A stretch of DNA of 64,000 nucleotides from Streptomyces cavernae (lineage in GTDB: Bacteria > Actinomycetota > Actinomycetes > Streptomycetales > Streptomycetaceae). The stretch's first letter is position 1. Each line of letters starts with the position of its first letter. The notes beneath the pieces are model-generated. The model was given only the letters and a program-made list of their open reading frames with translations, did no database searches and had not been told where the DNA came from. The translations under genes and the position numbers were made by a program. Positions 1 to 7,673 of this stretch are shown piece after piece. The stretch is from assembly GCF_004023625.1 (NCBI RefSeq), contig NZ_RPDJ01000016.1:124001-188000 (forward strand). The letters run 5' to 3'.

Positions 1-246
1 GTGGGCACGGGTTGCCTTCCGGCGGGGAGCAGGGTCTGTGGTTGCCGATTCTACCGGGGCCGTGTGGCGCGCACCGGGGGCTTCGCCCGTCCGCGGCCGG
101 ACCCCGGCTGCCGGCCCCGCTTCCGCGTCCGCCTCCGGAGCCGTCGCCGCCTGCGCGTGGGCTGGAACGCCCGTCGCACCCTGCCAACCCACGAAGCCCT
201 CGGCGGGGCACGACGGAAGCCCGCGGCAGGAGCCCACGGCGGAAAG

Positions 247-276
247 TTGCCCTTCTCCGTGCCCGTGGCCCATACT
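247..276 (+). promoter_or_regulatory. Candidate promoter for leaderless leader peptide
   Basis: A TTGCCC hexamer at 247-252 and a CATACT hexamer at 271-276 are separated by 18 bp, a plausible vegetative (HrdB-type) promoter. Seven bases after the -10 comes the A of an ATG at 284, so a transcript from here would be leaderless, which is common in Streptomyces. The match is moderate and no start site is known. Confidence 0.4.
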
Positions 277-283
277 CGGCCCC

Positions 284-355
284 ATGCGCGAGCACTCGAC
301 CTTCCTCTTTACCTATGGCAACCGGCCCACCGGCTGCCATGGTCGTGCTGCTTGA
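284..355 (+). CDS. Possible aromatic-residue leader peptide upstream of chorismate mutase
   Basis: A 23-codon reading frame starting MREHSTFLFTYG has Phe, Leu, Phe, Thr and Tyr clustered at codons 7-11. No Shine-Dalgarno sequence precedes it, but the ATG falls where a leaderless transcript from the 247-276 promoter would begin. Nineteen bases after its stop lies a 13-bp perfect hairpin (375-411), and the next gene encodes chorismate mutase, whose product leads to Phe and Tyr. The layout resembles the Streptomyces trp leader type of ribosome-mediated attenuation. The role is an inference; a chance short ORF is the main alternative. Confidence 0.35.
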   Translation: MREHSTFLFTYGNRPTGCHGRAA

Positions 356-374
356 GCAACTGACAAGCGACTTC

Positions 375-411
375 CCAGGCGCCCCGGGCCGACAAGGTCC
401 GGGGCGCCTGG
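375..411 (+). terminator. Perfect 13-bp hairpin: attenuator or terminator before chorismate mutase
   Basis: The arms at 375-387 and 399-411 are perfectly complementary (13 bp, almost all G-C) around an 11-nt loop. No T-tract follows, as is common for Streptomyces terminators. It lies between the short leader ORF and the chorismate mutase ribosome binding site. It could be an attenuator of that gene or simply the terminator of an upstream transcript. Confidence 0.6.
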
Positions 412-469
412 CGTTACCGGATCCTGCCGGGCCGGGGCACCGTCCACACTTCGCGACGAGGAGCCCCAG

Positions 470-844
470 ATGCCCACCACCACCGCCACCGCCACCCCCA
501 GCACCAGCACCAGCACCAGCACCAGCACCAGCACCAGCACCCAGGCCACCGCCGCCACCGCCCCAGCCACCACCGAGAAGACCGGCGCCCGTACCGCCGA
601 GGCCGCCGATGTGATCAGTGGCGCCCGGGAGCGCATCGACGCGCTCGACGAGCGGATCATCGGCCTCATCCAGGAACGGATGGCCGTGTCCGCCGCCATC
701 CAGGACGCCCGGATCGCCTCCGGCGGCCGGCGTGTGAACCTCTCGCGGGAGATGGAGATCCTCGGTCACTACAGCGGAGCGCTCGGCAAGCCCGGCACCT
801 CGCTCGCGATGACGCTGCTGGAGCTGTGCCGGGGCCGGATCTGA
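470..844 (+). CDS. Chorismate mutase, AroQ type
   Basis: This 124-aa protein would convert chorismate to prephenate, the branch point to phenylalanine and tyrosine. Residues about 45-124 form a typical all-helical AroQ domain: an ARERIDALDERI first helix, an ERMAVSAAIQDARIASG stretch, and a C-terminal LLELCRGRI end seen in actinobacterial monofunctional mutases. The first roughly 40 residues are low complexity, with about eight Ser-Thr dipeptides encoded by agcacc repeats, and look disordered. GAGGAG lies 8 nt before the ATG and supports this start. Expression may be controlled by the hairpin and leader just upstream. No signal peptide is seen, so it is cytoplasmic. Confidence 0.9.
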   Translation: MPTTTATATPSTSTSTSTSTSTSTQATAATAPATTEKTGARTAEAADVISGARERIDALDERIIGLIQERMAVSAAIQDARIASGGRRVNLSREMEILGHYSGALGKPGTSLAMTLLELCRGRI

Positions 845-1229
845 GTGCTGCGCACGCACGTACCCATGGCTCCTCACCCGTACGGCGCGTGACCGCCGCG
901 CGCGGCGGTTCGTTGGCCCAGGTATCCGTGCCAGCCAGGGGCGGGCCCGAAAAAACCACGCGTGGCTCCGCTGGAGCGATGAGGCGTGCGGGGCGTACCG
1001 CACGCTGTGGGACCTCGCTCCAGAGTCGCGGCCGGACGGCAGGGGACAGCAGCCCGGTCACGCAACAGAGCGGTCGGCTTCGGGGACGCCCGGAGCCGAC
1101 CGGCGGAATCTGTCCAAGACGGTCGAAACGGTTGCGGAGGCCGCGACCCATCGAGCACGATGCGTAGAGAACTCCTCAAGCCCCCTGCAAGTCCCCCAGC
1201 GCATGACAGCACTGGAATGTCCGACTGCC

Positions 1230-1245
1230 AATGGTCTATACCAGG
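1230..1245. promoter_or_regulatory. DasR-type (dre-like) palindrome
   Basis: TGGTCTATACCA sits within a 16-bp window matching 13 of 16 positions of the dre consensus (ACTGGTCTAGACCAGT) bound by the GntR regulator DasR. It is immediately upstream of the candidate small RNA that ends at the terminator at 1356-1398, so it may control that transcript in response to amino-sugar status. It is too far from the lipoprotein start (2302) to be its operator. The assignment rests on consensus similarity only. Confidence 0.45.
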
Positions 1246-1398
1246 CGCACGCCTCGAGTGAGCCGGAGCGGCCACCGGCGGTCGGCGAGGTCGGCGGCGC
1301 AACCCCCCGGCGCCGCTCTCCGGCACCGACGCTGCCCTGACGTCGGTGCGACGGTCGAGGGGCCCCGCGGATCCGTCCCGCGGGGCCCCTCGCTTTTT
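1246..1398 (+). ncRNA. Candidate small RNA ending in a Rho-independent terminator
   Basis: Three hairpins follow each other with no convincing ORF. The first has 7-bp arms GCGGCGC/GCGCCGC (about 1298-1320) around a C-rich loop of six Cs. The second has 9-bp arms GCACCGACG/CGTCGGTGC (about 1323-1349). The third is the 15-bp terminator stem with a T-run. A dre-like palindrome lies directly upstream. The 642-bp gap between the chorismate mutase and the convergent lipoprotein gene contains no other plausible gene. The C-run hairpin recalls the actinobacterial 6C RNA, but the second loop has only three Cs, so I do not assign it to that family. The 5' end is a guess. Confidence 0.45.
1356..1398 (+). 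terminator. Rho-independent terminator
   Basis: Perfect 15-bp arms at 1356-1370 and 1378-1392 flank a 7-nt loop and are followed by TTTTT at 1394-1398. It is oriented for a plus-strand transcript. Since the chorismate mutase gene ends more than 500 bp upstream, this terminator most likely serves the candidate small RNA before it. Confidence 0.85.
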
Positions 1399-1486
1399 CA
1401 TGCAGGTAGTTGCGGGCCGACCCTTCGGGTCGCCACGCCCCACCTCTATTCGGCGGACCGCCGTCCCGCGCCCCAGCCCGTGTCCG

Positions 1487-2302
1487 TCACGCCGTCTTCC
1501 CCAGCTTCTCCAGCTTGCCGAGCTTCTCCAGCTGTGCGTCGATCAGCGACGCCTGGACCTTCGTCTTGTCGGCGTCCAGCATGTTCATCGCGTAGAACGC
1601 GACGAGGGTGGAGCCGCTGCGCACGACCGTGAAGGTCATCGGCACCGAGGCACCGTCGACGGCGCCCTTCAGCTTGTACGCCACGGCCTCGTCGCCCTGG
1701 GTGGGGTCGGACAGTGCCGTGACACCGGTGTACTTGAAGTCGGTGTGCTCGAACGCGGTGCACTTCTTCGACGCGGTGCGCAGCTCGCCGAGCACCTCCT
1801 CGGCGTCGTTCTCGCCGTGCGCGAGAAGGGCGAGCGAGGTCACGGTGGCGTCGAGGCTGTCCGTGGCGGTGAACGTACGGCCCACACGGGCCGCGGCCTT
1901 CGGGTCCGAGGTGAACATGAACATGTCCGCGAGCGGCTGGCAGGCCGCCGGGCTCGCCGGCACCGTAACGGCCGGCATGTCCGCTGCGGGCAGCGTCTCG
2001 ACCTTGTACGCCTTGACGTCGCCGCTCGCCAGGGCAGCCTTCTCCAGTTGGGCCTGGCTGAGCGCCCCCACGCCCTCGTCCCTGCCGGAGCCCGAGCCGG
2101 AACCCGAGCCGGAGCCGGAGGACGCGTCCCCGCCCTGCGCCGGCTCCCCGGACTTGTCCGTCTTGCCGGCGCCCTGCGCGGTGGCTCCCTGCGACGCCTT
2201 ACCGTCGCCCTCGTCCCCGCCGGAACCGCACGCCGCGGTGAAACCCAGTGCGACCACCGCAGATGCGGCCAGCACGACCCGCGACACCATCGACTTCACC
2301 AT
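1487..2302 (-). CDS. Secreted lipoprotein of unknown function
   Basis: This 271-aa protein begins with a short basic N-terminus, a hydrophobic stretch (about residues 8-23) and a lipobox ending TAAC, with Cys about residue 25 as the lipidation site. It is therefore an extracellular membrane-anchored lipoprotein. Next comes a Gly/Ser/Asp-rich linker including a Ser-Gly repeat (about residues 65-75), then a folded domain of about 190 residues containing two Cys. I do not recognise a catalytic motif. AAGGTGA lies just upstream of the ATG. It is divergent from the sortase-anchored protein at 2626, and the two share an intergenic region with palindromes, so they may be co-regulated. Confidence 0.85.
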   Translation of the reverse strand: MVKSMVSRVVLAASAVVALGFTAACGSGGDEGDGKASQGATAQGAGKTDKSGEPAQGGDASSGSGSGSGSGSGRDEGVGALSQAQLEKAALASGDVKAYKVETLPAADMPAVTVPASPAACQPLADMFMFTSDPKAAARVGRTFTATDSLDATVTSLALLAHGENDAEEVLGELRTASKKCTAFEHTDFKYTGVTALSDPTQGDEAVAYKLKGAVDGASVPMTFTVVRSGSTLVAFYAMNMLDADKTKVQASLIDAQLEKLGKLEKLGKTA

Positions 2303-2451
2303 TCATCACCTTCATGTCTTACGGCGCGTCCACGCCGACGTCACATGAAATCCCCCAACCAGCCACCATTACCAGCGATTTGCAGAACGATCGGAAGCCC
2401 TGCCCGCACCCCGCAGGCCCCGGTGGCTCACCACCGGCACGCAGGACCGGA

Positions 2452-2471
2452 TATGTGACACAGCACACATA
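2452..2471. promoter_or_regulatory. Crp-like palindrome
   Basis: TATGTG and CACATA half-sites are separated by 8 bp, and within them GTG-N6-CAC (2455-2466) fits the core reported for Streptomyces Crp sites. It lies in the divergent region between the lipoprotein and the sortase-anchored protein. This is a motif match only. Confidence 0.35.
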
Positions 2472-2479
2472 AAAAGGTT

Positions 2480-2502
2480 GTGAATGGTTTGCAACCATTC
2501 AC
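2480..2502. promoter_or_regulatory. 23-bp perfect palindrome, likely operator
   Basis: Perfect 10-bp arms GTGAATGGTT and AACCATTCAC flank a TGC centre in the divergent lipoprotein / surface-protein intergenic region. No T-run follows and the sequence is AT-richer than its surroundings, so an operator is more likely than a terminator. The cognate regulator is unknown. Confidence 0.55.
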
Positions 2503-2625
2503 AGCCACTCTCAGTCACATCACGTGGAACAAGGGCCACTCCGCGCCCCACGAGCGGCGGCCTCTCGTCACGTTCGGGCTGCCACCCGGCAGCACGCCGG
2601 ATCCCCTCCAGTTCTAGAGGTCTAG

Positions 2626-3654
2626 ATGAAGCTTCGCCGTGCCATGGCCGCGACTGCCGTACTGGCGCCACTTGCGCTTCTGTCGGCACCGGCCGCGTTC
2701 GCGACCGAAACCCCGTCCACCCAGACCCAGTCCCCCACAGCGTCCGCCTCCGCGGGGGACACGTCGTCGCCCTCGGCCAGCGCGTCGAGCGACTCGAGCG
2801 CGTCGGCGTCGAGCACGCCGAGCACCACTGCGTCGACCGGCCCCACGCCGTCGACGTCCGCGACCCCGAGCACCACCCCGCAGACGCCCACCTCGCCCCC
2901 GGCGAGCTCGGCGGCGCCGCAGCCCGTCCCGACCGAGCTGTGCCCGATCGACGAGAACGGCATGGACGAGGGGTCCCAGCTGAGCCTCGACGTCTCCGGT
3001 CTGCCCGGCAAGATCGTCGCGGGCAGCGGCTGGCACACCTTCACGCTGACCGCCGCCAACCACAGCGAGCAGGCGATCGGCACGGTCCAGTGGCTCGCCG
3101 CCGTGGACAACGACTCCATGAGCGACGACGAGAACGACTGGCTGAGCACGTACACCCAGCTGGAGTTCCTCAACCCCGAGACGAAGGAGTGGGAGTCCCT
3201 CGCCGACGAACTCGGCAACGGCCTGTACTTCGGCGAGACGGAGTTGAAGGCCAAGGAGACGGTCGCCATCAAGCTGCGCCTCAACATCAGCGCGAAGGCT
3301 CCGGTCGGTGACGGCTGGGCGATCGGTCTCGGTGGCTACGTCGACGCCGAGAAGAACTGCATCCACAGCGCCTACGCCGAGTACGACTTCACCGTCCTCA
3401 AGCCCGGCAGCAGCAACGAGAACCCGGGTGAGGCCAAGCCGGGCAAGGGCGACAAGCCGCCGGCCGGCGGCAAGGAGCCGCAGGGCGGCGCCAAGGCGAT
3501 CCCGCCCACCGGCAGCCTCGCCACCACCGGGTCAAGCTCCATGCTGCCGACCGTCGGCCTGATCGGCGGGGTCGCCGTCGTGGTCGGCGCAGGGGCGATC
3601 TACACGGTCCGCCGCCGCACCAAGGGCGTCGGCGCCGGGTCGGACGCCGCGTAG
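2626..3654 (+). CDS. LAxTG sortase-anchored surface protein
   Basis: This 342-aa secreted protein has a signal peptide (about residues 1-27, ending AAFAT), then about 75 residues of Ser/Thr/Pro/Ala-rich probable stalk. A folded domain spans about residues 104-265. A Gly/Lys/Pro-rich spacer follows, then LATTG, a transmembrane helix (VGLIGGVAVVVGAGAIYTV) and an Arg-rich tail. LATTG fits the LAxTG motif used by class E sortases, so the protein should be covalently attached to peptidoglycan. The central domain is not one I recognise; it has conserved-looking WHTFTLTAAN and EYDFTVLKPG segments suggesting a beta-sandwich. The start codon follows a weak AGAGG. Confidence 0.85.
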   Translation: MKLRRAMAATAVLAPLALLSAPAAFATETPSTQTQSPTASASAGDTSSPSASASSDSSASASSTPSTTASTGPTPSTSATPSTTPQTPTSPPASSAAPQPVPTELCPIDENGMDEGSQLSLDVSGLPGKIVAGSGWHTFTLTAANHSEQAIGTVQWLAAVDNDSMSDDENDWLSTYTQLEFLNPETKEWESLADELGNGLYFGETELKAKETVAIKLRLNISAKAPVGDGWAIGLGGYVDAEKNCIHSAYAEYDFTVLKPGSSNENPGEAKPGKGDKPPAGGKEPQGGAKAIPPTGSLATTGSSSMLPTVGLIGGVAVVVGAGAIYTVRRRTKGVGAGSDAA

Positions 3655-3683
3655 GAACGCGGCCCGCGGCGAGCCACTCGCCA

Positions 3684-3747
3684 GAACCTCCCGAGAGGTT
3701 CGTGAAAGACGGAAGGACCTGCGTTCGGAGGGGAGCGCGGGTCCTTC
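3684..3747 (+). terminator. Two consecutive hairpins after the LAxTG gene
   Basis: GAACCTC/GAGGTTC (3684-3701) is followed by GAAGGACC/GGTCCTTC (3712-3747) and then a short pyrimidine-rich stretch. They lie 30-90 bp after the stop codon, between convergent genes, and probably end the surface-protein transcript. Confidence 0.5.
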
Positions 3748-3857
3748 GGCTTTCCCAGCCACCGCCGCGCCCTCGGCCTCCGCGCGCCAGCCAAGCCTTC
3801 GCCCCCCGCCCCCCACCGAAAGCCCCCGACTGCCGCCGGCCAACGCCGTGAGCGAGG

Positions 3858-3935
3858 GCCCGGAAGGGCCGGGGCCCGGAAGAGCCCGAGGCCCGGAAGA
3901 GCCCGAGGCCCGGAAGAGCCCGGGGCCCGGAAGGG
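3858..3935. repeat. 17-bp tandem repeat, about 4.5 units
   Basis: Units with core GCCCGGAAGAGCCCGAG start at 3858, 3874, 3891, 3908 and 3925. They fill the gap between the surface-protein gene and the convergent GMC oxidoreductase. The remainder of 3748-3980 shows nothing else recognisable. Confidence 0.8.
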
Positions 3936-3980
3936 ACTGAAAGGGCTTGGATGGGGACGGGCGCGGCCGCAGGATCCCCG

Positions 3981-5765
3981 TCAGCCCGCCGAGGACCCCT
4001 TGGGCGGCACCGTCGGCATCCCCAGGAAGCGCAGGGCGCCGAAGGCGTCGGCCGGGACCGCCGGGTGGCGGGGTTCCACCGGCTTCAGCCGTTCGTACGC
4101 GGCCCCCTGCGCCGGACGCGGATCCGCCTCCCCCTCGTTGGGCCAGTACGACATGGCCCGCTCGGCCTGGGCGGTGATGGTGAGCGAGGGGTTGACGCCC
4201 AGGTTCGCGGAGACGGCCGCGCCGTCGACGACCGAGATGCCGGGGTGACCGTACAGCCGGTGATAGGGATCGATCACACCGCTCTCGCGCGAGTCGCCGA
4301 TCGGGCAGCCGCCGAGGAAGTGCGCGGTCAGCGGGGTGCCCATCAGCTCACCCACGTTGGAGCCCGCGAACCCGTTGATCTCGGCGGCGATCGCGGAGGC
4401 CGCCTCGGCGGCGGCGCGGATCTGCTTGGGGTTGGGCGCACCGTGGCCCTGACGTGCCGTCAGCAGCCCCTTCCCCACACCGTCCGGCTTCAGGTACGTG
4501 GTCAACGAGTTGTCCAGGGACTGCATCACCAGGCCGATGATGGTCCGCTCCGACCAGCGACGGTTGGACAGCGAGCGCAGCACCAGCAGCGGGTGCCGGG
4601 CCGCGTTCGTCAGCCAGCCGACGACCCTCGACGAGCCGTCCGCATAGGGCACCTGGAGGATCGACAGACCGCCCATCGAGTTCGACCCCTTGCCGTAACG
4701 GACCGGCTCGATATGGGTGTTGGCGTCGGGGTGGATCGATGAGGTGATGGCCACGCCGCGGGTGAAGTCCACCCTCGGAGCGCCATGGGCCTTGCGGTAG
4801 CGGCGGTTGTCGGTCTGCGCACCCACCAGCGCCTCGGAGTTGGTGCGGGTCAACTCCCCCAGCCGGTCCGAGAGGTACGGGAGCCGACCGCTCGCCTTCA
4901 TCCGGTGCAGCAGCGTCTGCGTGCCATAGGTGCCGGCCGCGAGGACCACGCGCCGCGCCCGGAAGACCCGGCCCGCGCCGCGCCTGCGCCTGTTGTCGGT
5001 GGGCAGGGTGGTCACGGCGTAACCGCCCTGCGAGTCGTCCGTCAGCGCGACCACGGTCGTCATCGGGTGGACGACCGCGCCCGCCTTCTCCGCCAGGTAC
5101 AGGTAGTTCTCGGTGAGGGAGTTCTTCGCGCCGTGCCGGCAGCCGGTCATGCACTCGCCGCACTCGGTGCACGCACGCCGGTCCGGGCCCGCGCCGCCGA
5201 AGTAGGGGTCGGCGACCCGCTGCCCCGGGGCGGCCTTCGCCGCTCCGTCGGCGTCCTCGCCGTCGCCGAAGAACACGCCCACCGGCGCGAGGTGGAAGCT
5301 GTCGCCCACCCCCATCCGCTGCGCGGCGGCCTTCAGGTGGACGTCCGAGGGGGTCATCGTCGGGTTCAGCCGCACCCCGAGCATCCGCCGCGCCTGGTCG
5401 TAGTAGGGCGTGAGCTCCTCCTGCCAGTCGGTGATGCCCTTCCACTGGGGGTCGTCGAAGAAGGCCTTCGGCGGGACGTACAGCGTGTTGGCGTAGTTGA
5501 GGGAGCCGCCGCCGACCCCCGCTCCCGCCAGCACCATCACATTGCCCAGCAGATGGATGCGCTGGATGCCGTACATGCCGAGCCGCGGCGCCCACAGGTA
5601 GTTCCTGACGTCCCAGGAGTTCCGGGGCAGCGACTCGGGTGAGAAGCGGCGGCCCGCCTCCAGGACGCCCACGCGATAGCCCTTCTCGGTCAGCCGCAGC
5701 GCGGTGACCGAGCCGCCGAAGCCGGAGCCGACGACGATGACGTCGTAGTCGTACGCCTGTGACAC
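3981..5765 (-). CDS. GMC-family FAD oxidoreductase (cholesterol-oxidase-like)
   Basis: This 594-aa flavoprotein opens with an ADP-binding fold, VIVVGSGFGGS, and LEAG about 20 residues later, the FAD-binding signature of glucose-methanol-choline oxidoreductases. Near the C-terminus are the ISVVDGAAVSANLGVNPSLT and TAQAERAM segments typical of the cholesterol oxidase-like branch. A CTECGECMTGCRHGAKNS cluster at about residues 200-217 is shared by that branch. A GTG start is preceded by GAGGAG. No signal peptide is seen. It is 91 bp downstream of an aldehyde dehydrogenase on the same strand, so an alcohol-to-aldehyde-to-acid pair is plausible. The substrate is unknown. Confidence 0.85.
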   Translation of the reverse strand: MSQAYDYDVIVVGSGFGGSVTALRLTEKGYRVGVLEAGRRFSPESLPRNSWDVRNYLWAPRLGMYGIQRIHLLGNVMVLAGAGVGGGSLNYANTLYVPPKAFFDDPQWKGITDWQEELTPYYDQARRMLGVRLNPTMTPSDVHLKAAAQRMGVGDSFHLAPVGVFFGDGEDADGAAKAAPGQRVADPYFGGAGPDRRACTECGECMTGCRHGAKNSLTENYLYLAEKAGAVVHPMTTVVALTDDSQGGYAVTTLPTDNRRRRGAGRVFRARRVVLAAGTYGTQTLLHRMKASGRLPYLSDRLGELTRTNSEALVGAQTDNRRYRKAHGAPRVDFTRGVAITSSIHPDANTHIEPVRYGKGSNSMGGLSILQVPYADGSSRVVGWLTNAARHPLLVLRSLSNRRWSERTIIGLVMQSLDNSLTTYLKPDGVGKGLLTARQGHGAPNPKQIRAAAEAASAIAAEINGFAGSNVGELMGTPLTAHFLGGCPIGDSRESGVIDPYHRLYGHPGISVVDGAAVSANLGVNPSLTITAQAERAMSYWPNEGEADPRPAQGAAYERLKPVEPRHPAVPADAFGALRFLGMPTVPPKGSSAG

Positions 5766-5856
5766 GGGCTCTCCTCGTTGAGATCCTGGGGACGGGGGTA
5801 CGCGGACATCTGCGGTCCGGAGGGTTTACCCCGGCCCCGGACCGGGGGCGTGACCC

Positions 5857-7524
5857 CTACCGGAAGCGCAGCACCTTCATCGCCTTCAGGCTCCGGCTCA
5901 TGAACGCGGCGTACTTCTCGTCGTCCATCCCGAGCGACGGGGCGAGCGGCAGCAGCCGCTGCTGGGCGACGGTCTGCGCCTCGGTGTACTTGAGGATGCC
6001 CTCGGAGCCGTGCCGGCGGCCGAGGCCGGAGTCCTTCATGCCGCCCATCGGCGACTGGACGCTGCCGTACGCGGAGGCGTAGGCCTCGTTGACGTTGACC
6101 GTGCCCGTGCGCAGCCGTGCGGCGACCTCGCGTCCGCGCCGGCCGTTCTTCGTCCAGACCGAGGCGTTCAGGCCGTACGGCGTGGAGTTGGCGAGTTCGA
6201 CCGCTTCTTCCTCGGTTTTGAAGCGGTAGACGGAGACGACCGGGCCGAAGGTCTCCTCGGCGCAGACGGCCATGGGGGCCTCGACTCCGTCGAGGATGGT
6301 CGGCTCGAAGAAGTACGGGCCGACGTCCGGGCGGGCGATGCCACCGGCGATGACCTTGGCGCCCTTGGCCACCGCCTCCTCCACGTGCCGGCTCACGGCC
6401 TTCAACTGCCGCTCCCCGGCCAGTGAGCCCATCTCGGCCCCGTACGCGAGGGACGTGCCCAGTCGTATCGCCTTGGTGCGGGCGGCGAACCGGTCCAGGA
6501 AGTCGTCGGCGATCGACTCGTGGACGTACAACCGCTCGATGGATATGCAGAGTTGACCCGCGGAGGAGAAGCAGGCGCGGACGGCACCGGCGGCGGCCTT
6601 GTCGAGGTCGGCGTCCTCGAGCACCAGCATGGCGTTCTTGCCGCCGAGTTCGAGGGAGACGCCGACGAGCCGGGCGGCCGCGCCCTGGGCGACCTCGCGG
6701 CCGGTGCGGGTGGAGCCGGTGAAGGAGACGTAGTCGGCGTGTTTGACGACCTCCGGGCCCACGACCGGGCCCTCGCCGAGCACGACTTGGAAGACCTCCG
6801 CCGGGAGGCCCGCCTCGATCAGCAGGTCCCGCGCCCACAGGGCGGTCAGGCAGGTCTCCGTGTCCGGCTTCATCACCACCGCGTTGCCGGCGACGAACGC
6901 GGGGAGCGCGTCGCCCACCGACAGTTCCAGGGGGTAGTTCCAGGGGGCGATCTGGCCCACGACACCGCGCGGATGGCGCAGTTCGGTGACCTTCGTCAGG
7001 GTGGGGATGGCTCCGGTGTGCCGCTTGGGCCTGAGGTACGCGGCCGCCCTGCGGCCGTAGTGGCGGGCCTCGATGGCGAGTCCCTGCACCTCCTCGTGCG
7101 CGTGCAGGCGTGCCTTGCCGGTCTCCAGCTGGATCAGGTCGAGGACCTCGGCCTGACGGTCGAGCACCAGGTCGTGGAAGCGGAGCAGTACGGCGGCGCG
7201 CTGCCGCACGGGAACCTGGGCCCAGACCGCCTGCGCCTTGCGGGCCCGTTCGAAGGCCTCCAGGACGTCCTCGGGCGTCGACTCGGGCAGGTCGGCCAGC
7301 TTCTCGCCGGTGAACGGCGTGTGGTTGGCGGTCCGCCCGGAACCGACAACACCCTTGGTGAGCTGGGCGATCAGCTCCGGAGTGACCACGTCTGCGGCCG
7401 TGCGGACGCCCGGAGGGGCCGGGGCGATCGGGTTGGTGCCGAGAGTGTCGGCCGCGGACGACACCTCGCGGGTGTCGGCGGTCGTTTCCGTGCCGGGCGT
7501 TTCCGGGGCCTGCGAGTCGCTCAT
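5857..7524 (-). CDS. Aldehyde dehydrogenase, succinate-semialdehyde dehydrogenase type
   Basis: This 555-aa NAD(P)-dependent dehydrogenase has the family landmarks in order: PWNYPLEL (substrate tunnel), FTGSTRTGREVA (cofactor loop), LELGGKN with the general-base Glu, and SAGQLC carrying the nucleophilic Cys. Length and motifs fit the actinobacterial GabD2-type succinic semialdehyde dehydrogenases, which carry an extra N-terminal segment; here about 55 residues are acidic and Thr-rich. The reaction would be succinate semialdehyde to succinate, but other aldehydes are possible. The GMC oxidoreductase gene follows on the same strand. Confidence 0.85.
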   Translation of the reverse strand: MSDSQAPETPGTETTADTREVSSAADTLGTNPIAPAPPGVRTAADVVTPELIAQLTKGVVGSGRTANHTPFTGEKLADLPESTPEDVLEAFERARKAQAVWAQVPVRQRAAVLLRFHDLVLDRQAEVLDLIQLETGKARLHAHEEVQGLAIEARHYGRRAAAYLRPKRHTGAIPTLTKVTELRHPRGVVGQIAPWNYPLELSVGDALPAFVAGNAVVMKPDTETCLTALWARDLLIEAGLPAEVFQVVLGEGPVVGPEVVKHADYVSFTGSTRTGREVAQGAAARLVGVSLELGGKNAMLVLEDADLDKAAAGAVRACFSSAGQLCISIERLYVHESIADDFLDRFAARTKAIRLGTSLAYGAEMGSLAGERQLKAVSRHVEEAVAKGAKVIAGGIARPDVGPYFFEPTILDGVEAPMAVCAEETFGPVVSVYRFKTEEEAVELANSTPYGLNASVWTKNGRRGREVAARLRTGTVNVNEAYASAYGSVQSPMGGMKDSGLGRRHGSEGILKYTEAQTVAQQRLLPLAPSLGMDDEKYAAFMSRSLKAMKVLRFR

Positions 7525-7673
7525 GGGCCGCAGCGTATTCCCGTGCCGGGCCTTTTGGTACCCGTTGGTAACCCGCTTTCACGGGTCGCGCACATGGCGC
7601 CAGCGATCACTGGCAACAAACGCGCTGATCAGGAAGTCGGAGGATCCCCGCGCCGACTGCGACCACGTTTTCA

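Noticed and set aside
12..614. 200-aa plus-strand ORF at the window start.
   Set aside because: Pro/Arg-rich shadow that overlaps the chorismate mutase start in another frame; no ribosome binding site or motif.
1246..1398. Assignment of the RNA candidate to the 6C RNA family.
   Set aside because: Only the first hairpin loop has a run of six Cs; the second has three, and the genomic context differs from that recalled for 6C RNA.
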